From Nitrospirota bacterium (GTDB taxonomy: Bacteria; Nitrospirota; Thermodesulfovibrionia; SZUA-242), in assembly GCA_027021335.1 (NCBI GenBank), contig JALUUO010000071.1, forward strand, positions 1-36,649: a stretch of DNA of 36,649 nt, in the 5' to 3' direction. Under the pieces are notes generated by a model. That model saw only the letters and a list, made by a program, of their open reading frames with translations, was not told the DNA's origin and ran no database searches. Position numbers and translations under genes: made by a program. This document shows positions 26,808 through 34,800 of this stretch, piece after piece. Each line of letters starts with the position of its first letter. Position 1 is the stretch's first letter.

Positions 26808-27596
26808 ATGTTAAAGATAGGAATTATAGCAGGAAGCGGTCTTTACGAGATGGAAGGATTAACGGTAAAAGATACCCGGCATCTGCAGACCCCGTATGGC
26901 TGTCCTTCGGCCGGCTACCACCTGATCGAGATGGATGGCCTCGAAATTGTATTTCTGCCGCGCCATGGTTCGGTTCACCGTATCTCCCCTCACACGCTTA
27001 ACTACCGGGCCAATATTTTCGGGTTTAAGGATCTCGGTGTTGAGCAGGTCATTTCGATAAATGCCGTTGGTGGAATCAACCCTGAGTTAGACCCGGGCCT
27101 CTTTATTCTTCCGGACCAGGTAATAGACCTGACATCCGGCAGAGATGCATCCTTTTATAATGGGCCTGAGGTTGTACACATAGATTTCACTGACCCTTAC
27201 TGCCCGGAAATGAGATCCATACTACAAACCTCCACAAAAAAGACAGAAATAAGCATAAAACCGGCTGGGACTTATGTTTGTACAAACGGTCCGCGTCTTG
27301 AATCCAGAGCTGAAATCCGTATGTTTGCGGGCATGGGTGCTGATGTGGTGGGTATGACAGGTATGCCTGAAGCAGCACTTGCCAGAGAGCTGGAAATATG
27401 TTTTGTAAGCATATGTATCGTAACCAATTTTGCGGCAGGCGTAGGTGGAGCCGGGCTGACCACCAGCGAGGTTGTTGGGACTATGAATGCATCTATGTCC
27501 GAACTAAAACGGTTGCTTAAGGCTGCTTTCCCGGTTCTTGCTTCCAGAAAGCGCAGTTGCAAATGCGGTGAAGCATTAAAAGATGCAAGCATGTAA
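26808..27596 (+). CDS. mtnP: Methylthioadenosine/methylthioinosine-type nucleoside phosphorylase
   Basis: A 262-residue enzyme of the trimeric PNP/MTAP family that splits a nucleoside with phosphate. It has the phosphate loop IAGSGLY, PRHGSVHRISPHTLNYRAN, and the TNGPRLESRAEIRM and DVVGMTGMPEAALARELE motifs. Where adenine-specific MTAP has Asp residues (TDYD), this protein reads TNFAAG. An Asn there favours a 6-oxopurine, so it may be a methylthioinosine or purine-nucleoside phosphorylase rather than a true MTAP. AAAGGAGA precedes the ATG at 26808; the frame is open 9 codons further upstream. A single gene, likely in the salvage of methylthio-nucleosides. Confidence 0.85.
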   Translation: MLKIGIIAGSGLYEMEGLTVKDTRHLQTPYGCPSAGYHLIEMDGLEIVFLPRHGSVHRISPHTLNYRANIFGFKDLGVEQVISINAVGGINPELDPGLFILPDQVIDLTSGRDASFYNGPEVVHIDFTDPYCPEMRSILQTSTKKTEISIKPAGTYVCTNGPRLESRAEIRMFAGMGADVVGMTGMPEAALARELEICFVSICIVTNFAAGVGGAGLTTSEVVGTMNASMSELKRLLKAAFPVLASRKRSCKCGEALKDASM

Positions 27597-27606
27597 TAAC
27601 AGCGGG

Positions 27607-28563
27607 TTAAGTTAGCCCCAGGTACAAAAACATGGGTACTGTTGCCATTGATGCAATGTATTGGACAAGCAGGGCACGTGATGTCATTGTGGTGTCGCCA
27701 CCATATTTCCGGGCTACAACTATGTGATTCATTGCTGCCGGCATAGCAGCCTGAAGGATCAGTACAACCGCGAAGACATGGTTCATGGAGGTTATGCGTG
27801 TGAAAATAACTACCGCGGCCGGTATTACCACCATCTTCATGACTGCAGCCGGGTAGATCACGTTTACTCCACGACTGAAGCCTGCCTTGGTCTCGGCGAA
27901 TGACCCGCCGAGAATTATCAACACAAGCGGTATGGTGGTCTCTCCAACAAGTTTCAGCGTGTTCATGACGATCGGAATGGCATCGAACAATTCTTTTAAA
28001 AAAGGTATCAGAAACAAAAAGCCCAGAAGTATCGCTGTTATAGGAGGGTTAAATATCCTCCTCAGCGTCTCTGAGACGCCTGAGGCAGGCCGGTCGGATA
28101 CCAGGCTGACACCAAGGGTCCAGAGTATTATCCCCATAACAATCATGTATACAAATGTAAATAGCAGTCCCTGCTCTCTCAGGTTTTCAGGAAGGATAGC
28201 TGTAATCAGCGGTATGGGCAGGTATCCGGAATTCTGGATGGAAGACAGGGAGACAAACAGGCCGCTGCCGGGTTTTCCGGATTTTATGAAAAGCGGCCTT
28301 ACAGTTGTGGCCAGTAGAATGCCGAACAGGTTAAGCCCCAGGGCTGCTGCCGCACACAGAGCCATTGATCTAATAATATCGGGGTGGAGTACGCGTCCCA
28401 GGGTTGCTATGATCAGGCAGGGCAGGGTGATGTATATGACGAACCTGGAAAGAGCCTGTATAGTTTGGTTGTTGAGTATGCTTAAACGTACGCCCAGGTA
28501 TCCTGCCGTGCTTATCAGAAACAGTTTTAAGATGGCAGTGAACAGCAGATGTACGGGTATCAT
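27607..28563 (-). CDS. Auxin-efflux-carrier (AEC) family permease
   Basis: A 318-residue inner-membrane carrier with about ten helices. Typical features are the N-terminal LKLFLISTAGYLGVR, NNQTIQALSRFVIYITLPCLI with a helix-breaking proline, and the C-terminal VLILQAAMPAAMNHIVVARKYGGD. Bacterial members move malate, malonate or other small anions; the substrate is unknown here. A longer frame begins inside moeA, but the ATG at 28563 gives the family N-terminus, 32 bp after the moeA stop. It may be the last gene of a run with moeA. Confidence 0.88.
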   Translation of the reverse strand: MIPVHLLFTAILKLFLISTAGYLGVRLSILNNQTIQALSRFVIYITLPCLIIATLGRVLHPDIIRSMALCAAAALGLNLFGILLATTVRPLFIKSGKPGSGLFVSLSSIQNSGYLPIPLITAILPENLREQGLLFTFVYMIVMGIILWTLGVSLVSDRPASGVSETLRRIFNPPITAILLGFLFLIPFLKELFDAIPIVMNTLKLVGETTIPLVLIILGGSFAETKAGFSRGVNVIYPAAVMKMVVIPAAVVIFTRITSMNHVFAVVLILQAAMPAAMNHIVVARKYGGDTTMTSRALLVQYIASMATVPMFLYLGLT

Positions 28564-28595
28564 GCTATGAATGTATGAATGAACCGGTAGGCGGG

Positions 28596-30524
28596 TTACT
28601 GTTTGTAAACCACGCGTCCGCAATCCTGTAGATCGTATCCGCCTAAAGTCTCCACTGTTTTTCGGAATCTACCGTTTTCACGGATAATTTTAAGAAGTGT
28701 ACGTACTTTTTCGTCTTCCATCTGTGTCTCAGGGACTACAAGGTCGTACCTTTCGCTGGCAACCGGAATAAAATCCAGGTCCAGAGCCACTGCAGCGGCC
28801 ATAATCGCAAGCCCGGTATCCGCAACCCCGCTTGCCACAGCGGATGCAACGTTCATATGGGTATACTCTTCCCTGTCGTATCCGTTTACCTCTGCCGGCG
28901 TAATATCAAGCCTTTTAAGATGCATATCTGTAAGAAGGCGGGTTCCGGCGCCCCGCTGCCGGTTAATGAATTTTATCTCCGGCCGCGCCAGGTCTTTAAA
29001 ACCCTGTATGTTCTTTGGGTTTCCTTTTGGAACAAGAAGTCCTTGTTTGCGGTGAACGAGATTTACAAGTACGAGTGGAACTCCCTTAAGAAACCTTTTT
29101 ATAAACGGAATGTTATATTGCCCGGTATGTTCGTCCAGGAGATGTGTGCCTGCCAGATGCGCCTCGCCTCTTTTAATTGCCAGGATTCCTCCCATGCTGC
29201 CCACATGTGCCGATGACAGGCGGTACACTGGCCGCTGCCTGTGAAGCATATCGGAAAGTACGTCAAGGGTGTTGTCGTGGCTGCCGATAAATACCAGTGT
29301 GTTTTCGATCTCATCTTCACTCCGGAGCAGCTCGACGCTCACCCTGCTTCCTGCGCCGATTCCTTCGCTTCCTGCTGGTACTGTTATAATTCCGTCAGCC
29401 TGCACAAGTGACATAACTGCTCCTGCTCCGCGGCTTGCAGGCGTTGCCATCAGGTTGTCTCCTACGCGTCCAAGCTTTACGCGCACAAACTCCTCTACGC
29501 CCATCTTTGATGCCAGGGGCCGCGACAGCGTAGCAGTAAGACTGCCGGCCTCCTCCGGCTGGATCGCTTGGTACGCACTGATAAGATCGTGCAGAAAAAG
29601 ACGCATTGTGACGACTGCAGAGACGGGATAACCTGGAAGGCCGACTACCGGCTTTCCGTTTATTATGGCCAGTAGAACCGGTTTGCCCGGCTTGATGTTT
29701 ACTCCGTGGACGATTACCTTGCCGAGTTGACTTATGACTTCGTAGGTGAAGTCCTTGGAACCTGCGGATGCGCCGGCGTTTACTACCACCAGGTCGTAAT
29801 CCAATACAGCTTGCTTAATGGCCTGTTTCAGGCTTTCATGGTTGTCCGGTACTACCCGGCTCCGCACTGCCGAGGCTCCCCACTCCTTTAGGTATCCTGT
29901 AAGAATCCGTCCGTTGAATTCTATGATGTTACCTGGCCGCAATGGTTCGCCGGGTTGTACGACTTCGTTTCCGGTGGGAATCACTATTACCGAAGGTTTT
30001 CTCCTCACCTTAACCCGGTTGACCCCTGTGGCCAGCATAGCGCCCAGGTCTATGGGCCGTATACGATGTCCCTCGGTAAGGATCAGCTCAGTGGCCACAA
30101 TGTCTTCGCCTATGGTCCGGACATGTTTTAAGGGTGTAACAGGGTTGATAATCTCTACCTTTTCATCTCCAACCGGTTGTACGTCCTCGATCATGATCAC
30201 GGAGTCGAACTCCGCAGGCAGGGGATTACCGGTGTTTACGTATACGTACTGGGTCTGCTTTAACAGGACTATGGGCTTTGATTCGGTCGCTCCGATGGTA
30301 TCTTTGAAGCGTACGGCAATGCCGTCCATGGCAGAGGCATTGTAGAAAGGTGATGAACTATGAGCATAAACGGCTTCAGCAGTAATGCGGCCCAGCGAGT
30401 CATCAACCTGAATCTCTTCAGATGGCAGAGGTTCAAGGCAGCCGTGATTGTTAAGAGCGCTGTTCCAGAGCTTTATAGCCTCATCAAGCGGGGTGTTGTT
30501 TACAAATATGTTTCTTTTTCTCAT
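28596..30524 (-). CDS. moeA: MoeA molybdopterin molybdenumtransferase fused to a PBP-like domain
   Basis: A 642-residue fusion. Residues 1 to about 405 are a full MoeA: SSPFYNASAMDGIAV, VNTGNPLPAEFDSV, VVVNAGASAGSKDFTYEV, and VVGLPGYPVSA. MoeA inserts molybdate (or tungstate) into adenylated molybdopterin. Residues about 410-642 are a PBP-type substrate-binding domain (VFIGSHDNTLDVLSDML, NRQRGAGTRLLTDMHL, VASGVADTGLAIMAAA) like that of ModE- or LysR-linked proteins; fusions of this type are known in anaerobes. The domain could sense molybdate, tungstate or the cofactor, but this is not shown. No ribosome site is clear. A zinc dehydrogenase gene lies 156 bp upstream. Confidence 0.93.
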   Translation of the reverse strand: MRKRNIFVNNTPLDEAIKLWNSALNNHGCLEPLPSEEIQVDDSLGRITAEAVYAHSSSPFYNASAMDGIAVRFKDTIGATESKPIVLLKQTQYVYVNTGNPLPAEFDSVIMIEDVQPVGDEKVEIINPVTPLKHVRTIGEDIVATELILTEGHRIRPIDLGAMLATGVNRVKVRRKPSVIVIPTGNEVVQPGEPLRPGNIIEFNGRILTGYLKEWGASAVRSRVVPDNHESLKQAIKQAVLDYDLVVVNAGASAGSKDFTYEVISQLGKVIVHGVNIKPGKPVLLAIINGKPVVGLPGYPVSAVVTMRLFLHDLISAYQAIQPEEAGSLTATLSRPLASKMGVEEFVRVKLGRVGDNLMATPASRGAGAVMSLVQADGIITVPAGSEGIGAGSRVSVELLRSEDEIENTLVFIGSHDNTLDVLSDMLHRQRPVYRLSSAHVGSMGGILAIKRGEAHLAGTHLLDEHTGQYNIPFIKRFLKGVPLVLVNLVHRKQGLLVPKGNPKNIQGFKDLARPEIKFINRQRGAGTRLLTDMHLKRLDITPAEVNGYDREEYTHMNVASAVASGVADTGLAIMAAAVALDLDFIPVASERYDLVVPETQMEDEKVRTLLKIIRENGRFRKTVETLGGYDLQDCGRVVYKQ

Positions 30525-30680
30525 ATAGCAGAATATGTAGGCAAACAGGGTGTTATAAACATGATGAACGGCATTTAGTAATCAGTGTCGGTTTATTATT
30601 GTCACAATTCAGTCAGATAACTATATTACATTAGTATCAAATTAGCCTAAGAGTTTCCGCATGTTTAGTGGTAAACTGCC

Positions 30681-31634
30681 TTAATTGGGGGTTAGAATGA
30701 TTTTTAACACACCTGGTTTTGATGCATACTTAAATGCCTCTATGCCATCTTTAAGGGGAAAACTATCGCTGATAAGAGAGGTAAGATCGACTGTTTTGGA
30801 CTCTATGGATTTTATCGCGGGTTCAAAGGGGCCGCACCTGGATCCTGTTATGGTGATTTCATTAATAACTACGCTGTTTAAATCAATTTTACTCCTGCCA
30901 GCAGTTGTTGTCTTGATAATCAGGGTTCCCCTGGGCCTTACAATGTTAAGAGCTGACACAATACCTGACAAAGACCCTGTGCAGTCAATGACAATATCAA
31001 ATCTTCTTTCATCGGGAGATAAGTCTATCCCTGTTTCAATTCCCAGGTTTTTTAAAACGGAAAGTTTATTTTTATGCTTTCCAAACACAATAAGCTTACA
31101 GCCGGTTAAAGCGAGTACCTGAGCAGCAAGAAGAGCAAGTTTTCCATCACCTAATATACAGACCATGTCTGAGTCTTTGATGTCTACCTGCTCTGTAATT
31201 TCAAATGCTGCTGCCAGAGGCTCTACAAAAACCGCTTTTTCATCGGGGATGGAATCAGGCAGAATGTGGAGATTTCTAACGGGAAGGGTTATATATTCGG
31301 CAAAGGCTCCATCTTTGTTTAATATTCCAAGGACAGAACGATTTGTGCAGTGATTCCGCATCGAATTGCGGCAATACCGACATCTGCCGCAGCCGATATT
31401 AATCTCTCCGACAACCCTGGTTCCCTCTAAATCTTTTTTCTTGCATTCTTCGACAATGCCCACAAATTCATGGCCGGGAACCCCGTTAAATCCCATGTAT
31501 CCTTTTGTTATTTCAAGGTCGGTGTTGCAGATGCCGACGGCTGTAACTCTTATAAGAGCTTCATCTTCTGCAGGGATTGGCACAGGATAGTCTGTCCGGT
31601 AGCTAAGATCGTTATCAAAAACAAGGGCGCGCAT
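30681..31634 (-). CDS. Zinc-dependent medium-chain dehydrogenase
   Basis: A 317-residue MDR-family oxidoreductase, short for the family (usually 340-380). The catalytic zinc ligands are in GICNTDLE and GVPGHEFVG; the structural zinc site C-x2-C-x2-C-x7-C is complete in CGRCRYCRNSMRNHC. The cofactor fold is degenerate-looking at CILGDGKLALLAAQ, where GxGxxG is GDGKLA, as in threonine- and sorbitol-dehydrogenase-like members. The substrate is unknown. It lies between the ThyX pair and moeA on the same strand, with gaps of 123 and 156 bp, so it probably has its own transcript. Confidence 0.88.
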   Translation of the reverse strand: MRALVFDNDLSYRTDYPVPIPAEDEALIRVTAVGICNTDLEITKGYMGFNGVPGHEFVGIVEECKKKDLEGTRVVGEINIGCGRCRYCRNSMRNHCTNRSVLGILNKDGAFAEYITLPVRNLHILPDSIPDEKAVFVEPLAAAFEITEQVDIKDSDMVCILGDGKLALLAAQVLALTGCKLIVFGKHKNKLSVLKNLGIETGIDLSPDERRFDIVIDCTGSLSGIVSALNIVRPRGTLIIKTTTAGRSKIDLNSVVINEITITGSRCGPFEPAIKSIESKTVDLTSLISDSFPLKDGIEAFKYASKPGVLKIILTPN

Positions 31635-31757
31635 AGTAAATACCTGTTCTTGCTTATTTAATAGACGGATAAATTTCCGTTGCAGCGGATATCGTCTTTC
31701 TCCTCAACTAAACATCCAGGAGACTCCGGCAGAACCATTTACTTCTTTTAGATATTT

Positions 31758-31979
31758 TCAGAAGCAGCTGAGTTGGCATGCCGTGATCCTGATTCCAATT
31801 TGATCAGCCACCTTGCCTACTTCACGCGAAGAGATTTCAGGTCCGAGGGATTCGGCTATAGCCAGAGCATCGGCGCACTTTACGCGGCCGTTTTTTGCGG
31901 CGCTGCGAAGGCGTTTTTCGATCAGCTCCCTCTTTGCTTTTGAAGGCTCCTCATTGATTTTGTAAGTTTTGTTTAGCAC
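31758..31979 (-). CDS. Small cysteine-tailed hypothetical protein
   Basis: About 73 residues from GTG 31979, or 76 from TTG 31988; neither has a clear ribosome site. It overlaps the end of thyX by 7 or 16 bp, so it is probably translationally coupled to it. A charged helix (KAKRELIEKRLRSAAKN) is followed by ADALAIAESLGPEISSREVGKVADQIG, which has a helix-turn-helix-like rhythm, and the protein ends ITACQLSCF with two cysteines at C-x3-C spacing. I recall small uncharacterised proteins of anaerobes ending CQLGCF, but cannot verify a family. Function unknown; a metal or disulfide role for the tail is only a guess. Confidence 0.65.
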   Translation of the reverse strand: MLNKTYKINEEPSKAKRELIEKRLRSAAKNGRVKCADALAIAESLGPEISSREVGKVADQIGIRITACQLSCF

Positions 31980-32731
31980 TTTGTACAAGCTGTTTTTTTC
32001 TGCTTGACAACGCCGTATTTTTTTCTGACTTCTTTAGTCTTTCCGCAGGAATACTCGCCTTCCGGGCAGGGGCCGTAAAGGCAGCCGGGCCCGGATTGCT
32101 GGAAGATTATCGGTGCGGCTTTCTTTACGTATTTCAACATCAGTTCGGCCATTTCTCTTATCTCCCACTGTGCGCGGTTACAGCATCGCACTTTGAAGAA
32201 ATGAAGCAGCTCCCTGGCGTTCATGGTGACCATAATCTTGGTTTCGGCCGCGTTTGGAAGCAGGAACCTGGCGTCCTGATTGGCGGCCTCTCCCTTAATT
32301 CCCTTTTTGTTAAGCTCACTGATGATGTGATTGTATGCCTGCTGCGCTTCATCCATGAACCGGATAAAAGCTTTTCTTAGCTCACGATCCGAGCCAATAG
32401 AGGGAGGTATTACGTAGTCGAATCCATCGGCCTCGTTTACATAGCGTTGAGATTGTTGCGAGTAGCTTGCCAGGCGATGCCGTACAAGCTGGTGCGAGCA
32501 TGCCCTTGAGATTCCCTCGACCGCAAAGGTGAATGACACATGTTCCACAGGACTCATGTGTCCCATCTTCATAAGCCGTTCTACAAATTCTTTCTGACTT
32601 TTCCTGCCCACTTTTTTCTTCAAATCTTCAATATCCGATGGACTGTAGCAGAGCTTGGCGGCCATGGCCACAGCAGCCTCGGGATCAGGTGTGTGTGTAA
32701 GCAGAATTACCTTGAGCTTTGCTTTACGCAT
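31973..32731 (-). CDS. thyX: Flavin-dependent thymidylate synthase
   Basis: A 252-residue FAD enzyme that methylates dUMP to dTMP with methylene-tetrahydrofolate and NADPH. The ThyX signature RHR-x2-S-x3-SQR is present as RHRLASYSQQSQRYV, with HMSPVEHVSFTF ahead of it and MNARELLHFFKVRCC after. The C-terminal tail holds extra cysteines (GPGCLYGPCPEGEYSC, then CTKC at the end), a feature of several anaerobe ThyX proteins. AAAGGATG precedes the ATG. It starts 25 bp after the polyferredoxin gene and overlaps the small gene downstream. Confidence 0.96.
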   Translation of the reverse strand: MRKAKLKVILLTHTPDPEAAVAMAAKLCYSPSDIEDLKKKVGRKSQKEFVERLMKMGHMSPVEHVSFTFAVEGISRACSHQLVRHRLASYSQQSQRYVNEADGFDYVIPPSIGSDRELRKAFIRFMDEAQQAYNHIISELNKKGIKGEAANQDARFLLPNAAETKIMVTMNARELLHFFKVRCCNRAQWEIREMAELMLKYVKKAAPIIFQQSGPGCLYGPCPEGEYSCGKTKEVRKKYGVVKQKKTACTKC

Positions 32732-32756
32732 TATAGTTACATCCTTTATTGCTCCT

Positions 32757-34262
32757 CTAGCCCATACGCATGACCATGGGAAGGCTTAGCAGCCAGAGGT
32801 TTACGGCATTTACAAGTACTAACATAATAAGCGGAACCAGCCGGAATTTCCAACCCCGCTGCCGTTCAGGTATATTTTGTGGTGATGTGCGCATCACAAT
32901 TGCAGTGGCAACAGCCTGGCCTGCCAGCACAAAAAATACCTGGATAATGGCTGTTTTGTTATGGGATAACAGGGGGCTGAACTGCTTGGCCGCAGTGCCG
33001 AATATATTCCAGCCCCAGCCGAAGGGATCCGACAGGACAGGCAGAATATTGCCGCCTTCCATCAGAATATGCATCGAGTTGTGGGCCAGATGCATGAACA
33101 GGGCTATGGCAATAAGAGGGTAGGCCATCCATGCGAATATTTTTACGGTATCTGTTTTGACTAGAAGTTTTAGAAGTGCTGCGGAGATGATCAAAATCAG
33201 GGGAAGTATGCCTGCCGACATTATCATAAGTGCTGTAACAGCAGAATAACCTCTTAAAAAACCTGTCAGGTTTGACAGGCGCAGAAGCAGGGAATCCCAG
33301 ATGGGTGTCATACTGACGGCATGCAGCAGGGTTATCCCCATTATGACCTGAGCCAGCAGCGCCTCGTCAAGCCTGTGTTTGTGAAATTCCATGAGTTCCG
33401 CCGCAGGCGGCCTGAGATTGAAGGCCAGGTTGTCATGGGGGCAGGTTTTTATGCACTCGGTGCATAGTATGCAGTAGGTGTTATTCTGCATGGTGCCTGG
33501 GTATTCGTGTACAGGGCAACCGTACCCTTTTTCATTGCCCCGTATGCAGTCCTTGCCCCGGCAGCTCCGGCAGATCTGCCTGTCTTTAACCCGAAGTTCG
33601 GTAGGGGCTATTGTAGAGTAAAGGCCCATGAGACCGCCTACAGGGCACAGGTAGCGGCAGAAGGCTTTTTTCTCGAAAATAAGTCCCATGGCCACGGCCA
33701 GAAAGATCATCCCTATGGCCAGATAAGCGGTGTACATCGGGTTGGTGATAAGGCCGAAACGAAACTGAATCCAGGTAAACAGCAAAAAGGTCAAAGCAGG
33801 CGGGTAGAGGTTACGAAACATTGCCGGCCATTTCAGCCCCATGCTCAGTGTTTCTTCACGTTTTCCCCAGAAGGTCATCCGTTGCACCCAGTCGCCTATG
33901 GCGGCAAAAGGGCAGATCAGGCACCAGAACCGTCCCATCAGCAGAAAGGTGAAGATAATGCCTGTCCACCAGATGCTCCAGGTTATAACCGTTGCCGGGT
34001 TGCGGCTGGAATTTTGAACACCCCAGAGTCCTGCAGCTATGATTAGCAGGTATAGCAAAACAGCGGGAGCCTGCAATACAAACTGAAAAGGCCGCCGATT
34101 AACAGCCTGTTTAAGCCTTGACGAGGCCAGAAGATTTTTTCTCTTGGCCATCTGCTGCTGCCGAGGTCTGGAAAACAGCATGTAAAGTCCGGTGGTCAGA
34201 AGGACCAGAGCCATCCATGTCGCGTAAAGAACCTCTCTGGAGAATCCGCCCATCTGCATCAT
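32757..34262 (-). CDS. NapH/CcoG-like membrane polyferredoxin
   Basis: A protein of about 500 residues with roughly ten membrane helices and cytoplasmic iron-sulfur sites: FWCLICPFAAIGDWVQR and FCRYLCPVGGLMG (the paired CxxxCP motifs of NapH/RdxB proteins), then CRSCRGKDCIRG with GYGCPVHEYPG, and a classic ferredoxin motif CILCTECIKTCPHDN. The C-terminal third has HLAHNSMHILMEGG, with histidines in a membrane segment that could bind heme. It likely passes electrons from quinol or ferredoxin to an unknown acceptor. The frame is open to TTG 34343, which overlaps the preceding small gene; ATG 34262 (MMQMGGFSREVL) is preferred. Partner reductase unknown. Confidence 0.82.
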   Translation of the reverse strand: MMQMGGFSREVLYATWMALVLLTTGLYMLFSRPRQQQMAKRKNLLASSRLKQAVNRRPFQFVLQAPAVLLYLLIIAAGLWGVQNSSRNPATVITWSIWWTGIIFTFLLMGRFWCLICPFAAIGDWVQRMTFWGKREETLSMGLKWPAMFRNLYPPALTFLLFTWIQFRFGLITNPMYTAYLAIGMIFLAVAMGLIFEKKAFCRYLCPVGGLMGLYSTIAPTELRVKDRQICRSCRGKDCIRGNEKGYGCPVHEYPGTMQNNTYCILCTECIKTCPHDNLAFNLRPPAAELMEFHKHRLDEALLAQVIMGITLLHAVSMTPIWDSLLLRLSNLTGFLRGYSAVTALMIMSAGILPLILIISAALLKLLVKTDTVKIFAWMAYPLIAIALFMHLAHNSMHILMEGGNILPVLSDPFGWGWNIFGTAAKQFSPLLSHNKTAIIQVFFVLAGQAVATAIVMRTSPQNIPERQRGWKFRLVPLIMLVLVNAVNLWLLSLPMVMRMG

Positions 34263-34314
34263 AGTAACAACGCTGTCGGACAAAGTTGTTCGGGATTGAT
34301 GATTTCGACCAAAT

Positions 34315-34485
34315 TCAGGCCAGAAAACAGTCGTCGCAGACAAGGTCTATGCCGTTGTCGTTCATGGTGTCCCATGGGTGTATCTCTCCACACCTGATAC
34401 AGGCAACCAGTGACGCAGATTTTTCCGCTTCGGTCTTCTCCGGCTTAGTGGTACGGCTATCGGATTTTATGCTTTCTGTTGACAT
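34315..34485 (-). CDS. 56-aa double-CxxC protein
   Basis: A gene hidden by its size: ATG at 34485, TGA at 34315. The N-terminal half is charged and likely disordered (MSTESIKSDSRTTKPEKTE), and the C-terminal half is a compact putative zinc ribbon, CIRCGEIHPWDTMNDNG... then CDDCFLA, with two CxxC pairs 17 residues apart. A GAGG site lies five bases before the ATG. It directly precedes the polyferredoxin gene on the same strand (52 bp from its preferred start) and the two are likely co-transcribed. It may bind zinc or an iron-sulfur cluster and serve that protein; no function is known to me. Confidence 0.7.
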   Translation of the reverse strand: MSTESIKSDSRTTKPEKTEAEKSASLVACIRCGEIHPWDTMNDNGIDLVCDDCFLA

Positions 34486-34515
34486 GTTAACCTCGATCTC
34501 TTTATTTTTCTTAGT

Positions 34516-34800
34516 GGTGTATCCATTTCACTGGCCTTGATGCTCAGCATCAATAATTTTCTTGTACGGCACCGTTGAAATACATACCGCCTGTTCTAAA
34601 AGCCTGTAAAACAGTAATCCTCGAGCCTTTGATGTTCTCTGGGATTGAATCGAAAAGTGTATTCATCAAGATAGTAATTCAATGCAAACCAGGCATCGAA
34701 TTCTTGCAGTGTTTCCGGGTAATCAATTCGGGCAATTGGATGGGGTACAAAATTATTCATGCCCAATTATAACATTAGGCCGGCGAAGTTGATACCCGCC
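34516..34800 (-). mobile_element. Internally deleted IS1595-family relic
   Basis: A 285-bp segment bounded by imperfect inverted ends: 34516-34536 (GGTGTATCCATTTCACTGGCC) and the complement of 34778-34800 (GGCGGGTATCAACTTCGCCGG, inward), matching at about 15 of 21 positions. Inside lies only the two ends of a transposase gene. No clear 8-bp target duplication was found. It sits 30 bp upstream of the 56-aa gene, probably in its promoter region. Confidence 0.6.
34528..34760 (-). pseudogene. IS1595-type transposase remnant
   Basis: On the minus strand an ATG at 34760 opens MNNFVPHPIARIDYPETLQEF, the usual IS1595 N-terminus ((I/D)-(Y/F)-P-x-T-L-x-E-F) just ahead of the zinc ribbon. It runs straight into YLDEYTFRFN, the family's C-terminal motif, so the DDE core is missing. 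A frameshift follows; the tail continues in another frame as ARGLLFYRLLEQAV and ends at a TGA at 34528. The length of 233 nt is not a multiple of three. Family assignment rests on remembered motif similarity. Confidence 0.65.

Noticed and set aside
27887-28570. 227-codon plus-strand frame
   Set aside because: Antisense to the AEC carrier gene; the minus-strand protein has clear helices and family motifs.
29818-30345. 175-codon plus-strand frame
   Set aside because: Antisense to moeA, with no recognisable motif.
33507-34046. 179-codon plus-strand frame
   Set aside because: Antisense to the polyferredoxin gene, whose cysteine motifs are conserved.
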